A DNA stretch of 64,000 nucleotides from Spirochaetota bacterium (GTDB lineage: Bacteria; Spirochaetota; JAAYUW01; JAOAHJ01): NCBI GenBank assembly GCA_026415295.1, contig JAOAHJ010000023.1:1-64000 (forward strand), in the 5' to 3' direction. The translations under genes were made by a program, and so were the position numbers. The notes beneath the pieces are model-generated. The model was not told the DNA's origin. It did no database searches and worked only from the letters and a program-made list of their open reading frames with translations. Positions 54,720-63,715 of the stretch are shown piece after piece. Within the stretch, counting starts at the first letter, position 1; each line of letters starts with the position of its first letter.

Positions 54720-54971
54720 TTAACTATTGTCATATGCTTCAGATATAGCATTAGTTAAAAATTCTCTAAATTCATTTACAGTTGGATGTGCTACATCTTT
54801 ATATTCACCTTTAGAGGTTCTTCTTCTTGGCATTACTATCTTTCTACCTTTATCTGTGTCATATAATGCAATATTGTGCACTACAAAACAGTTATCAAAA
54901 GTAACAGAAACATAACCTAATAATCTGTTCCTTCCATTTACTTTAGTTACTTTAATGTTAGTGATCTCCAT
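54720..54971 (-). CDS. spoVG: SpoVG-family RNA/DNA-binding regulator
   Basis: 83 residues from the ATG at 54971, which has AAGGAG upstream. The frame extends to an ATG at 55022 inside ispE, but the ribosome site and family alignment (start MEITNIKV) favour the shorter protein. Seen: the SpoVG core with ALYDTDKGRKIVMPRRRTSKGEYKD condensed as ALYDTDKGRKIVMPRR and DVAHPTVNEFRE. Known: SpoVG acts in Bacillus and Borrelia as a nucleic-acid-binding regulator. It ends 34 bases before tRNA-Gln. Confidence 0.96.
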   Translation of the reverse strand: MEITNIKVTKVNGRNRLLGYVSVTFDNCFVVHNIALYDTDKGRKIVMPRRRTSKGEYKDVAHPTVNEFREFLTNAISEAYDNS

Positions 54972-54987
54972 TTTAGCTCCTTGAAAT

Positions 54988-55899
54988 TTAGTATTTGGTA
55001 AATATTTTAACCTTAAAAACATTATTCCTTTTATCTATATTTTCAAGAGTATCAATTTCGATATCAGGACTTTTAATTATATTTATAAAAGAAGATCCTG
55101 ATCCACTTAGGATACTCTTTAAAACACCTTTAACATCTAAAGAATAATGTTCCAAGGTTATATTAAAAAGTTTTAAAAAAATTGTTTCAAAATCATTATA
55201 TAATTCTTTCACATATCTATAATCATATTTTATTAAATTTTTCAAGATTTTTTTTTGATTTTTTATATTTTTTAAAAAAATTTCTTTTATTTTATTTTCA
55301 TTTAAATTAGCTCTTTCTTTATCAAGTTCATTGTACATAAGAGATGTTCTTGAAAAAATATTATTATTTAATATAATAAAGTAATATTTAAGGGGAAAAT
55401 TTTTAATTATTTTAATTTTGTCACCAAATCTTGATATTATTGCTGGTCTGTTAAATAGAAAAAAAGGAACATCAGAGCCAATTTTTAGTAAAAAATTCTT
55501 ATTCTTTAATTTTTTCATATTTATATAAGAAAAATAATTTAATATTTTTAAATATGTAAAAGCATTAGAAGAGGCCCCTCCAAGACCACCTCCAATGGGT
55601 ATGTTTTTAATTATTTTAATACTCAATTTGGGTTTAATATTTAATAATTTATTTATTTTTTCTATGATGCAATTTTCAACACTTATTTTTTCACCACTAC
55701 TGGAATAATAGATTATATTAAAAAAATCTGATTTCTCAACATAAAAAGTATCAAAAAGATCAATAGGTATAAATAAAGAGTAAATTTTATGAAGTTTTTT
55801 ATCTTTTACATATGGACCTATAATTAGAAATAAATTTATTTTTGCGTTAGAATACCATACATAAGTATTAAAAATTTTATTATCATATTTTATGAGCAT
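54988..55899 (-). CDS. ispE: 4-diphosphocytidyl-2-C-methyl-D-erythritol kinase
   Basis: 303 residues. Seen: N-terminal AKINLFLIIG, the GHMP kinase phosphate loop PIGGGLGGASSNAFTYL, DVPFFL and the GSGSSF motif near the C-terminus. Known: IspE phosphorylates CDP-methylerythritol in the MEP isoprenoid pathway. It is diverged at the C-terminus but keeps all core blocks. spoVG starts 16 bases after its stop; ispE-spoVG adjacency is common (as in Bacillus). Other MEP genes are not in the window. Confidence 0.94.
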   Translation of the reverse strand: MLIKYDNKIFNTYVWYSNAKINLFLIIGPYVKDKKLHKIYSLFIPIDLFDTFYVEKSDFFNIIYYSSSGEKISVENCIIEKINKLLNIKPKLSIKIIKNIPIGGGLGGASSNAFTYLKILNYFSYINMKKLKNKNFLLKIGSDVPFFLFNRPAIISRFGDKIKIIKNFPLKYYFIILNNNIFSRTSLMYNELDKERANLNENKIKEIFLKNIKNQKKILKNLIKYDYRYVKELYNDFETIFLKLFNITLEHYSLDVKGVLKSILSGSGSSFINIIKSPDIEIDTLENIDKRNNVFKVKIFTKY

Positions 55900-56083
55900 T
55901 TTTTTTAATTATACCTACTTATTATTAAAAATAATAATATTTAATCAATTTATCAATATATTTTTAAGAAGCCTTTTAATGATTAATTTAATTATTAATA
56001 GATCAATAATTTAAAATTATTATAAACTTTATTAATTAACTTTGCATTTGAAAAACTACTAAAAAATTTTTCCATCTATTATT

Positions 56084-57169
56084 CTATTTTTCAAATATCA
56101 AATTTTTAATTGTATTATAATATTTTTTCTCACCATTTTCGTTCCATATTAATAAAGCTTCTATTTTATTTTTATTTATAAAGTCAATAGCATGGATTTT
56201 ACCCATTGCAAATATTGCTGTTGATAAAATATCCGCATCTAAACAATCTCCAAAAACAATTGTAACTGAAGCCAAATCAGAATCAGGGACTCCTGTAAAA
56301 GGATTTAATATATGAAAATATCTTTTCCCATCATAATAAAAAAACCTTTCATAATTACCAGAAGTAACTATACTTTTGTTAGTAATCTCATCAATTGCAA
56401 ATATTCTATTTTCTAAAAATGGGTCATTTATTCCTATTTTCCAAATTTTTTTACCATCTGAGGAAGCCCTAATATCTCCTCCACAGTTTATTAAAAAATT
56501 ATCATAATTTTTTTCCTTTAATTCCCTGAAAATTAAATCAATTAAAAAACCTTTCAAACTTCCACCAAAATTTAAAAAAGCATCACCTTTTATTGATATT
56601 TTGTCAACATCTAATATAATCTTTGACAAACTAATTTTTCTTACCTCTTCTATTAATTTATCTTTACTTGGTGGAATTGAATTAGGTTCAAAATTATTAT
56701 ATAAAAGTGTAAGATTCCCTATAAAAGGATTAAAATAACCATAAGTCTTATCCATGTAATCAATATTTTTTTTAAAAAAATAAAAAATATGATTTTTTAT
56801 ATCATTTGAAATTTTAAAAAATTCATCATCTTCTTCAACCAAATTAGAAAACCTTTTTTTAAATTCACTTTCAAGAAGGCTAATTGTTATTGCTTTATTT
56901 TTATTCAAATAAGTTAAGATTGAATCATCTTTATAAAAATCAAGTAAATCTGCTATTTTTTCAATTTTTTTAAGAATTATTGAAATATCTTCAGATACTT
57001 CTTTTTCTCTTTTTTTACTTAATATCTTTATATTTAAATATGTTGAAAATTTTATAAAATCAAAACTATATAAATTTTTCCTTATTAAATTAGAAAAAGA
57101 AAGAAAGCATAAAAAAAATATTAATAAAAAACCTATTAAAATTATTAAAATTTTCAATTTATTTTTCAT
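56084..57169 (-). CDS. apbE: ApbE-family FAD:protein FMN transferase
   Basis: 361 residues. Seen: N-terminal membrane anchor (about 7-26) with no lipobox Cys recognised, then the ApbE domain with FGGSLKGFLIDLI, FLINCGGDIRASSDGKKIWKIGI, SIVTSGNYERFF, HILNPFTGVPDSDLASVTI and DADILSTAIFAMG. Known: it attaches FMN to Thr residues in exported or membrane proteins such as RnfG/RnfD and NqrB/C. Targets are not in the window, but their presence is hinted at by an anaerobic lifestyle. 184 bases separate it from ispE. Confidence 0.92.
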   Translation of the reverse strand: MKNKLKILIILIGFLLIFFLCFLSFSNLIRKNLYSFDFIKFSTYLNIKILSKKREKEVSEDISIILKKIEKIADLLDFYKDDSILTYLNKNKAITISLLESEFKKRFSNLVEEDDEFFKISNDIKNHIFYFFKKNIDYMDKTYGYFNPFIGNLTLLYNNFEPNSIPPSKDKLIEEVRKISLSKIILDVDKISIKGDAFLNFGGSLKGFLIDLIFRELKEKNYDNFLINCGGDIRASSDGKKIWKIGINDPFLENRIFAIDEITNKSIVTSGNYERFFYYDGKRYFHILNPFTGVPDSDLASVTIVFGDCLDADILSTAIFAMGKIHAIDFINKNKIEALLIWNENGEKKYYNTIKNLIFEK

Positions 57170-57228
57170 ATTATTTTTTAGCTCATAAAATTTTTTTATC
57201 TCATATCTTTTAATTTCTTCAATAATAT

Positions 57229-57870
57229 CTAACTTTTTCTATTTTTACTAAATTCACATCCACAATATTTTTGCCTATAAAGGTTTAATGCTTTAGATAT
57301 CTTTATAGACTTATTATACCAATTGTTTTCTGAAAAATTTTTATCTAAAAAATAAAAATTTAAATCTAATAATTTATTAAACTCTTCAATTTTATTACTA
57401 AATACTTTTTTAATTTTTTCAAAATTCTTATATTTAGAGATTGAAAGAGTTGTACTTATATAAGATTTTGAATAATAGAATTCAGATAAAATTTCATCTT
57501 TACAAAAATTATTAATAGAGTTTGTAAGTAACTTTTTACGAAATAAATAGTTTTGTTCAATTATATTTAATACAATTAAAATCCTATATTGAAAACACAA
57601 TTCACATCTAAATCCACCTTCTTGTTCAGATTCATATCCTTTTATAGAATTAAGCCATTTATTGTGTTCATATTCTTTTATAAAATAATTTTTAATATTA
57701 TAAAGTTCAACTACTTTTAAGAAATTTTCTTTCCTTAACAAAAATTCATTTTGAGTATCTATGTTATCACCTTGAAATATAAAGAAAATTGAAAAATATT
57801 TTCTTATTTGTGGATAAACCCCTACTAAACATGGGCCACAACAAACATCTAAAATTATTTTATTTATCAT
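57229..57870 (-). CDS. queH: Epoxyqueuosine reductase QueH
   Basis: 213 residues. Seen: LDVCCGPCLVG (C10, C11, C14), GGFRCELCF (C89, C92) and YCGCEFSKN at the C-terminus (C203, C205), which together give the QueH (former DUF208) cysteine set for a [4Fe-4S] cluster and metal site. Known: it reduces epoxyqueuosine to queuosine, the last step of tRNA wobble modification in organisms lacking QueG. It follows the CheY-like gene by 3 bases. Its substrates include tRNA-Asn, Asp, His and Tyr, not tRNA-Gln. Confidence 0.93.
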   Translation of the reverse strand: MINKIILDVCCGPCLVGVYPQIRKYFSIFFIFQGDNIDTQNEFLLRKENFLKVVELYNIKNYFIKEYEHNKWLNSIKGYESEQEGGFRCELCFQYRILIVLNIIEQNYLFRKKLLTNSINNFCKDEILSEFYYSKSYISTTLSISKYKNFEKIKKVFSNKIEEFNKLLDLNFYFLDKNFSENNWYNKSIKISKALNLYRQKYCGCEFSKNRKS

Positions 57871-57873
57871 TTA

Positions 57874-58248
57874 TCACTTTATATAATTTTTTATTTTTTC
57901 TACCACTTTCTCTATTTTAAATGGCTTTACTATAAAGTCTTTCGCTCCCATTTTTAATGCTTTTAATACATCTTCTTTCTGATTTCTTGCAGAAATCATC
58001 AAGATATTAGCATTCTGAGCAAATGGATTTGTAGCCAATTTTTCTAAAACTTCAAACCCATCCATTTCTGGCATCATAATGTCTAAAAGTATAACATCTG
58101 GTTTATCTATATTGCCATTTTCATTTAAATATTTAAGTAATTCATAACCAGAAGAAAATTCTCGAACTATATATCCCTGTTCTTCAAGCCCCATTTGTAA
58201 TAACCTTCTTATATACATCTGATCGTCTACTACAAATACTTTTGCCAT
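57874..58248 (-). CDS. Stand-alone CheY-like response regulator
   Basis: 124 residues from the ATG at 58248 (GAAGGGG ribosome site); the frame reaches back to 58278 but that would overlap the upstream stop. Seen: acidic pair DD at 7-8 (VVDDQ), phospho-acceptor Asp near 53 (ILLDIMMPEMDG), Ser in MISARN, Lys in IVKPF. No output domain. Known: such single receivers act by protein contact, in chemotaxis or phosphorelays. No kinase is adjacent; it sits between the GlmU-like gene (1-base gap) and queH, in an otherwise metabolic cluster. Confidence 0.93.
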   Translation of the reverse strand: MAKVFVVDDQMYIRRLLQMGLEEQGYIVREFSSGYELLKYLNENGNIDKPDVILLDIMMPEMDGFEVLEKLATNPFAQNANILMISARNQKEDVLKALKMGAKDFIVKPFKIEKVVEKIKNYIK

Positions 58249-58249
58249 A

Positions 58250-58978
58250 TTACACCCCTTCAAGCAATTTTTCAGCAAAACTTAAATCTTCTATCGAATT
58301 TATACCAATAAACTCTTTTTCATTTTCACTAATTAAAGCATCAACCTTTTTGCCTTTTTCTAAAGCAATCTTTACAAGATCTGTTAAATAATATTCTTTT
58401 TGATTATTATCATTTTTTATCTCTTTTAATAAACTTAAAGTATCTGATTTGTATATTCCTATTCCAGTATTTACTTCTCTGATTTTTAACTGGTCCTCAT
58501 CAGCATCTTTTACTTCTATAATTTTTTTTATTTTTCCTTGATCATCCCTAATTATTCTACCAAAAGAAGATGGTAAATTAACTATTGTAGAAAGTATAGT
58601 AATATCATTTTTATTTTTACTATGATAGTCTATTAAATTTAGTATTGTATTTTTCCTTATAAATGGCATATCACCCATCAAAACAAGTATATCTTCATTG
58701 ATATTTTTATAATATTCCTCTGCCATTCTTACAGCATGACCTGTTCCTAATTGCTCCTTTTGCAAAACATAAGTATATTTATCACCTAAAAAATTTATTA
58801 CCTTTTCCCACATAAATCCTACAACTATAATAATATCTCTTTTTTCAACAAAATCAATTTCTTTAATAACATAGTCAATTAAAGGTCTCCCCTTTAGCTC
58901 TCTTAAAACTTTTGGCAAATTAAATTCTTCTGAATGTAACCTTTTACCTTTACCAGCTGCTAATATTATAATTTTCAT
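58250..58978 (-). CDS. GlmU-like N-acetylglucosamine-1-phosphate uridylyltransferase (single-domain)
   Basis: 242 residues, AGGGG ribosome site. Seen: nucleotide-binding LAAGKGKRL (6-14), LPKVLRELKGRPLIDYV, QLGTGHAV, VLMGDMPFI, FGRIIRD and IREVNTGIGIY, matching the uridylyltransferase half of GlmU. Known: bifunctional GlmU (about 450 residues) adds a left-handed helix acetyltransferase; here it is absent. The acetylation step would have to be done by another protein or the substrate could be a different sugar phosphate. Ends 1 base before the CheY-like start. Confidence 0.85.
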   Translation of the reverse strand: MKIIILAAGKGKRLHSEEFNLPKVLRELKGRPLIDYVIKEIDFVEKRDIIIVVGFMWEKVINFLGDKYTYVLQKEQLGTGHAVRMAEEYYKNINEDILVLMGDMPFIRKNTILNLIDYHSKNKNDITILSTIVNLPSSFGRIIRDDQGKIKKIIEVKDADEDQLKIREVNTGIGIYKSDTLSLLKEIKNDNNQKEYYLTDLVKIALEKGKKVDALISENEKEFIGINSIEDLSFAEKLLEGV

Positions 58979-58993
58979 TCTAACCCCTATTTT

Positions 58994-59917
58994 TTAATAT
59001 TTTGAAAATAAATACTTATATAACTCAAAATTATTCTCAAATGTTCTTCTTAATCTATTAATGCCAAATACCATACCATTTATATAAATTTCAAGATGAA
59101 GGTGAGGCCTTACTCCCATATATTCAACTCCTGTATTTCCCATGTAGCCTACAATATCTCCAACCTTAACCTTATCTCCAATTTTTATATTCTCATTAAC
59201 CTTATTTAAATGAGCATAAATAAATAGAATTGAACCATTAATAATATAAACTTGATTACCCCTAAAAAAGTCAAGATAAATATCATCAGTATAATTATTT
59301 TCAGCAGTAATCTTTCTATATATTTCAAATTTAAATCTATCAGAATAAGCTTCATAATCTTTTTTTATATTAACTATAATCCCTGGATATACCACTTTAA
59401 CTGGTTCATTTATAGTAGCTATAGAACCATCTTCTCTATCTGAAAAATCAAACCCCCTATGAATACCATGCCTATAGTATCTTGGAGCTCCTGGATATAT
59501 TGCACTGTCGTATCTAAAAGTGTAATTTTTAATCGGTTCCCCAAACTTAATATTTTGAAAAAATGATGGTGGAATTTCCCATTCAAAAAAAGTATAAATG
59601 TTCTTAGCAAATTCTCCTTTTAATTTAATATTGGCTTTAATCCTTGGATAAATATTTAATATTTCATTTTTATTTAATTTTAAAGTCTTAAGAATCCCTC
59701 CTATATTTTCAATATCAAGCTCTTTATTTAAATCAAGAAGCATATTAAAATTATAATTAATTCCTTTAATATTTAAATTTAAAATTCTATTTGGTTCATT
59801 TAATTTTAATAATAAAGCCTCACTTTTTATTTTAGTTAAATAAAAAGATAAAATTAGAAAAAAAATGGAAAAAATAAGTATAAATATCGTAAATATTTTT
59901 TCTTTATCAAAAAACAT
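58994..59917 (-). CDS. M23-family (LytM) metallopeptidase, membrane-anchored
   Basis: 307 residues from the ATG at 59917; the frame opens at a TTG at 59938, less likely. Seen: N-terminal membrane anchor (about 6-27), a middle strand-rich region, then the LytM domain with HRGFDFSD (first zinc His and Asp), VYIINGSILFIYAHLNKV and HLHLEIYING (late zinc His). GDIVGYMGNTG precedes it. Known: M23 enzymes cut peptide cross-links in peptidoglycan; zinc residues all look present, so it is probably active rather than an EnvC-like activator. 15 bases before the GlmU-like gene. Confidence 0.9.
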   Translation of the reverse strand: MFFDKEKIFTIFILIFSIFFLILSFYLTKIKSEALLLKLNEPNRILNLNIKGINYNFNMLLDLNKELDIENIGGILKTLKLNKNEILNIYPRIKANIKLKGEFAKNIYTFFEWEIPPSFFQNIKFGEPIKNYTFRYDSAIYPGAPRYYRHGIHRGFDFSDREDGSIATINEPVKVVYPGIIVNIKKDYEAYSDRFKFEIYRKITAENNYTDDIYLDFFRGNQVYIINGSILFIYAHLNKVNENIKIGDKVKVGDIVGYMGNTGVEYMGVRPHLHLEIYINGMVFGINRLRRTFENNFELYKYLFSKY

Positions 59918-59959
59918 AAAAATCAATATCTGAGTCAAATTTTTGAAACTTTATAACAT

Positions 59960-61153
59960 TTAATTAATTAAACTTAAAAAATCTTTTATTCTCTTAATAC
60001 CCTCTGTTATAGTTTCCAGCTTATAAGAATATGAAAGTCTCATACATTCAGAATCTCCAAAAGCTGAACCTGGGACTAAAGCAACTTTAAATTCATTTAA
60101 TAAAATATTGTAAAAATCATTATCATTTTTAATTTGTTGATCTTTATATGATTTACCAAATGTTTTAGAAATATTCATAAAAATATAAAAGGCACCATTT
60201 GGCTTTACAATCTCAATATATTTATTATCTTTTAGTTCATTTAGAATATAATCTCTTCTCTTTTCAAAAGTAGTCCTCAAAGTTTCATAAAAAGAACTAC
60301 CTAAAGAAAATGCTTTCAATGCAGCATATTGAGAAATTGATGAGGTGTGAGAAGTCATATTAGCTTGTATTTTTTTCATTATATCACTTATTTTTTTAGG
60401 AGCAGCTGAATAACCCACTCTCCAACCAGTCATTGCAAAAGATTTTGAAAAACCATTAATTACAATAGTTTTTTCCCATATCTCTTTTGATAGAGAAGCA
60501 ATAGATATATGTTTCATATTATCATAAATTAGTTTTTCGTAAATCTCATCTGAAATAATATAAATGTTATTCTCTAAACAAAATTTTGCTATTTCCTTTA
60601 ATTCATCTAAATTATATACTGCACCTGTTGGATTTGAAGGTGAATTTAAAATTAATACTTTACAATTTTTATTGTAACTTTTTTTTAATATTTCATAATT
60701 TATTTTATAATTAGTTTCTTTTGTTGTTTTTATAATGTTTGGTTTCCCCCCACATATTTCTACCATTGCAATGTAAGATACCCAATATGGAGAAGGGATC
60801 ATAACTTCAGCTTTATTATCTATTAAAGCTAAAAGTGCATTTGCTATATTTTGCTTTGCTCCACACCCAACAATAATTTCATCTGGATTATATGTTAAGT
60901 TATTATCTAATTTTAATTTTTCTACAATTTTTTCTCTTAATTCAGATATTCCTGCAACATTTGTATAATGAGTATAGTTGTTATAAATAGCTTCTATTGC
61001 AGCTTGGTTAATAGGTTCAGGTGTATCAAAATCTGGTTCACCTGCAACAAATGGAATAACATCTATCCCTTTCCTTCTAAGTTGCATTACATCATTATTA
61101 ATTTTAAGTGTTTCTGAATCTGCAATTTCAGCTCTTTGAGCAAATTCATTCAT
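59960..61153 (-). CDS. Class I/II aspartate-type aminotransferase
   Basis: 397 residues, AGGAG ribosome site. Seen: an N-terminal VIPFVAGEPDFDTPEPI, NSPSNPTGAVY, PLP lysine in GFSKSFAMTGWRVGY, and late LSYSY with the conserved Arg before it (CMRLSYSY). These mark the AspC/AspB (1-beta/gamma) subgroup. Known: transaminates aspartate or related acids with 2-oxoglutarate; prephenate or aromatic substrates are also found in this group. It is 42 bases before the M23 gene and 165 after the other aminotransferase. Confidence 0.9.
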   Translation of the reverse strand: MNEFAQRAEIADSETLKINNDVMQLRRKGIDVIPFVAGEPDFDTPEPINQAAIEAIYNNYTHYTNVAGISELREKIVEKLKLDNNLTYNPDEIIVGCGAKQNIANALLALIDNKAEVMIPSPYWVSYIAMVEICGGKPNIIKTTKETNYKINYEILKKSYNKNCKVLILNSPSNPTGAVYNLDELKEIAKFCLENNIYIISDEIYEKLIYDNMKHISIASLSKEIWEKTIVINGFSKSFAMTGWRVGYSAAPKKISDIMKKIQANMTSHTSSISQYAALKAFSLGSSFYETLRTTFEKRRDYILNELKDNKYIEIVKPNGAFYIFMNISKTFGKSYKDQQIKNDNDFYNILLNEFKVALVPGSAFGDSECMRLSYSYKLETITEGIKRIKDFLSLIN

Positions 61154-61318
61154 AAAAAACTCCTAAAAATGATTATTTGTTTTATTTTATTAATAAGATT
61201 AATCTTTCGTTTTTATATTTATTTTTATACTATTTTTTAAATTTATTCTAAATTTTTTATATTTATTCTAAATTATATTTCCTCAATTTATGCAATTTTA
61301 TTGTGACTATTTTAACAT

Positions 61319-62539
61319 CTATTTTATAGAATCTTTAATAACTTTAGATAGTCTTTTAACTCCTTCTTCAATTTGATCAAATGAAGGATAAGAAAAATTC
61401 ATCCTAAAATGATTCTTCTCTGGATATTCAGGATAGAAAGCGGAACCAATAACATAAGCAACATTATTTTCTATAGCCTTATAAAATAATTCATCACAAT
61501 CAATATAATCAGGAAGAGTCATCCACAAAAATAAACCACCTTCAGGCTTAGTCCATTTAACTTCTTCAATACCCCCTAGATATTTATCAAGTATTTCAAG
61601 CATAAACTTTCTTTTTTTTGAATATATTTCTATATTTTTTCTTATCCTTTCCTCAAGAAGACCTTCTTTAATATAAGCTGCAGCAATTGCTTGATTAAAA
61701 GGAGGAGTACATAAATCCATAGCTTGTTTAGCAATAATAACTTTATTTATTACTTCTTCAGGAGCAACTATCCATCCTAATCTTAATCCCGGGCAAAAGA
61801 TTTTAGAAAAAGTATAAAGAGAAATAACCCTTTTCCCGCCATCAAGTTCATATAGTGTTGGTAATGTAACTCCTTCATATCTTAATTCTCTATAAGGAAG
61901 ATCTTCTATAATTAAAAAATCATATTTATTTGCAAGCTCAACAATTTTTTTTCTTTTCTCAAGGGATGTTGTAACTCCTGCTGGATTCTGAAAGTCAGGT
62001 ATTGTATAAAAGAATTTTATTCTTTCAGCTCTTTTATTATAAAGTGTATCAAGTGTTTCTTCCAATTCTTTAATACATATACCATCATCTTCAAGAGTAA
62101 CTCCAATAATATTAGCCTTGTATGAATTAAAAGCACTTAATCCTCCAAGATAAGATGGCCTTTCTGTAATAATTTTATCACCTGGATCAATAAATATTTT
62201 TCCTACTATATCTAATGCTTGTTGAGATGCAGAAACTACAAGTAAATTATTAACAGTTAATGGCATTTTCATCTGCTTGCTAATTCTTTCTGTTAATAAT
62301 TTTCTAAGTTCACCGTATCCTTCAGTTGCTCCATATTGTAAAATTTTAGCTCCCTCTCTCTCTATTAACTTATTTATGATAGGGATAAGATCATTTACTG
62401 GAAAAGTTTCTGGGGCTGGTAATCCACCTGCAAAAGAAATAATTTCAGGTTTTTCTGTTAACTTTAGAAGTTCTCTAATAACAGATTTCTTCATTATCTT
62501 CGAAACAGATGAAAAAAATTCATCATAATTAAAGCCCAT
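61319..62539 (-). CDS. PLP-dependent aminotransferase, 2-aminoadipate/MocR-like group
   Basis: 406 residues, AAGGAG ribosome site. Seen: ISFAGGLPAPETFP near the N-terminus, LQYGATEGYGELR, PDFQNPAGVTTS, PLP Lys in YTFSKIFCPGLRLGW and a late MNFSYPS. The subgroup is the one of LysN/ARO8/MocR-type (class I fold subgroup with the LQY..T.G...LR motif), without an N-terminal helix-turn-helix. Known substrates include 2-aminoadipate, leucine and aromatic amino acids. Its nearness to kdd is not meaningful (60 kb). Stop is 3 bases... from the transglycosylase end upstream. Confidence 0.88.
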   Translation of the reverse strand: MGFNYDEFFSSVSKIMKKSVIRELLKLTEKPEIISFAGGLPAPETFPVNDLIPIINKLIEREGAKILQYGATEGYGELRKLLTERISKQMKMPLTVNNLLVVSASQQALDIVGKIFIDPGDKIITERPSYLGGLSAFNSYKANIIGVTLEDDGICIKELEETLDTLYNKRAERIKFFYTIPDFQNPAGVTTSLEKRKKIVELANKYDFLIIEDLPYRELRYEGVTLPTLYELDGGKRVISLYTFSKIFCPGLRLGWIVAPEEVINKVIIAKQAMDLCTPPFNQAIAAAYIKEGLLEERIRKNIEIYSKKRKFMLEILDKYLGGIEEVKWTKPEGGLFLWMTLPDYIDCDELFYKAIENNVAYVIGSAFYPEYPEKNHFRMNFSYPSFDQIEEGVKRLSKVIKDSIK

Positions 62540-62542
62540 AAG

Positions 62543-63577
62543 TTACTCCTTAATAGATTTTTTTAAAAAACTCTTAAGTCCTAAATTAATGTTTCTGCTT
62601 GCCAATTTAAAGATATTTTTCTCGTTTAAGCTTCTTTTTGGGAAATAAACAGAAATTAATTCAAAGTTTGAAAAAAAGTTAGACTCTCTTTGAATCTCTG
62701 AGTTTATAATAGAATATTCTAAGACCAAAGTAGTCCCCTCAGGTATATAATAAGATTTTAAATGTGGATTAAACTCTTTTATATATTCTATTATTTTAAT
62801 ATTATTTTTCAACTCTTTTTTTAAATCCAAAAATTTTTTTGATTTGTAAACAACATATAAACTATCAGATTCTACAATTGATTCTATTAACTTTGAATTA
62901 TTTCTTGCCCACATAATCAATCCATAAAATTTTGGAACATACTCTTTTGTTTCTTTAGGAATAAAATTTTTATCAGCTAACTCCCAAAAATTTTTACTAT
63001 TACCAGTTTTTATAGCAACATTTAATCTACCATGCCCACAATTATATGCTGCTAAAGCAAGATCTAAGTTCCCTTTATAATAATTATACAAATATTTAAA
63101 ATGTTTTGTAAACCCATAAGTCGAAGAAATTAAATTTTTTCTTTCATCAATATATTGATTGTTATTCAAACCTAGCAAAAGTCCAGTATATTCCATAAAT
63201 TGCCACAAACCTGAAGCTCTAGCAGAGCTTAAAGCATGAGATTTAAATTCTGATTCAATGTATGATAAATATATAAACTCAGAAGAAAAACCTCTATCTA
63301 CTAAAATATCAGAAACTATATTATAATAAATGCTAAAACTTTTTAACCTTTTAATAAAATATTCTTTATATTCATTTTCAAATTTTTTATAATATTTTCT
63401 AATTTCATTATTATTTTCATCAAAATTTATTTTTATAAAAGTATCATTTTTATAATCATAATTAAAATTCAGCAAATTGAAATAATCATGGGATTTATTT
63501 ATATAATAAACATAGTATAATGTAATTATAAGTAGAAGTATTAAAAACAAAAGAAAAAATACCTTTATTTTTCTCAT
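62543..63577 (-). CDS. Membrane-anchored lytic transglycosylase (SLT domain)
   Basis: 344 residues, AAGGA ribosome site. Seen: an N-terminal membrane segment (about 5-25), then the SLT fold with the catalytic Glu in YIESEFKSHALS, SARASGLWQFM, and LALAAYNCGHGRLNVAI with the late KEYVPKFYGL. These match family 1D (MltD-like) lytic transglycosylases. The C-terminus (about 255-344) is where MltD has LysM repeats, but only a weak LysM-like pattern is left here. Known: cuts glycan strands to 1,6-anhydroMurNAc ends. Its stop is 3 bases before the next aminotransferase start. Confidence 0.9.
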   Translation of the reverse strand: MRKIKVFFLLFLILLLIITLYYVYYINKSHDYFNLLNFNYDYKNDTFIKINFDENNNEIRKYYKKFENEYKEYFIKRLKSFSIYYNIVSDILVDRGFSSEFIYLSYIESEFKSHALSSARASGLWQFMEYTGLLLGLNNNQYIDERKNLISSTYGFTKHFKYLYNYYKGNLDLALAAYNCGHGRLNVAIKTGNSKNFWELADKNFIPKETKEYVPKFYGLIMWARNNSKLIESIVESDSLYVVYKSKKFLDLKKELKNNIKIIEYIKEFNPHLKSYYIPEGTTLVLEYSIINSEIQRESNFFSNFELISVYFPKRSLNEKNIFKLASRNINLGLKSFLKKSIKE

Positions 63578-63617
63578 CTTAATCCTTTTTTTTTTAATTT
63601 GACAAACTTATTAATTA

Positions 63618-63645
63618 TTGCAATTATTTTTTTTTTAAATATAAT
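63618..63645 (+). promoter_or_regulatory. Candidate sigma-70 promoter for the MEMO gene
   Basis: TATAAT at 63640-63645 (perfect) lies 16 bases after TTGCAA at 63618-63623. A further TTGACA at 63599-63604 is upstream without a good -10. A start near 63652 would give a leader of about 64 bases to the ATG at 63716. Confidence 0.5.
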
Positions 63646-63715
63646 TTAATCAAAATATTAATAAATAATAATTTAAAATTAATAACTAATTTATATTTGC
63701 TTAATTGGAGGTAAA

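Noticed and set aside
54972-55022. N-terminal extension of SpoVG overlapping ispE
   Set aside because: A strong AAGGAG lies just before the internal ATG at 54971 and the known family starts there.
57809-57817. TGTGGATAA, reverse DnaA box
   Set aside because: Single site inside queH; coding sequence explains it.
61241-61274. Direct repeat ATTTATTCTAAATT, two copies 20 bases apart
   Set aside because: Only two AT-rich copies between aminotransferase genes; no link to a mobile element or CRISPR-type structure.
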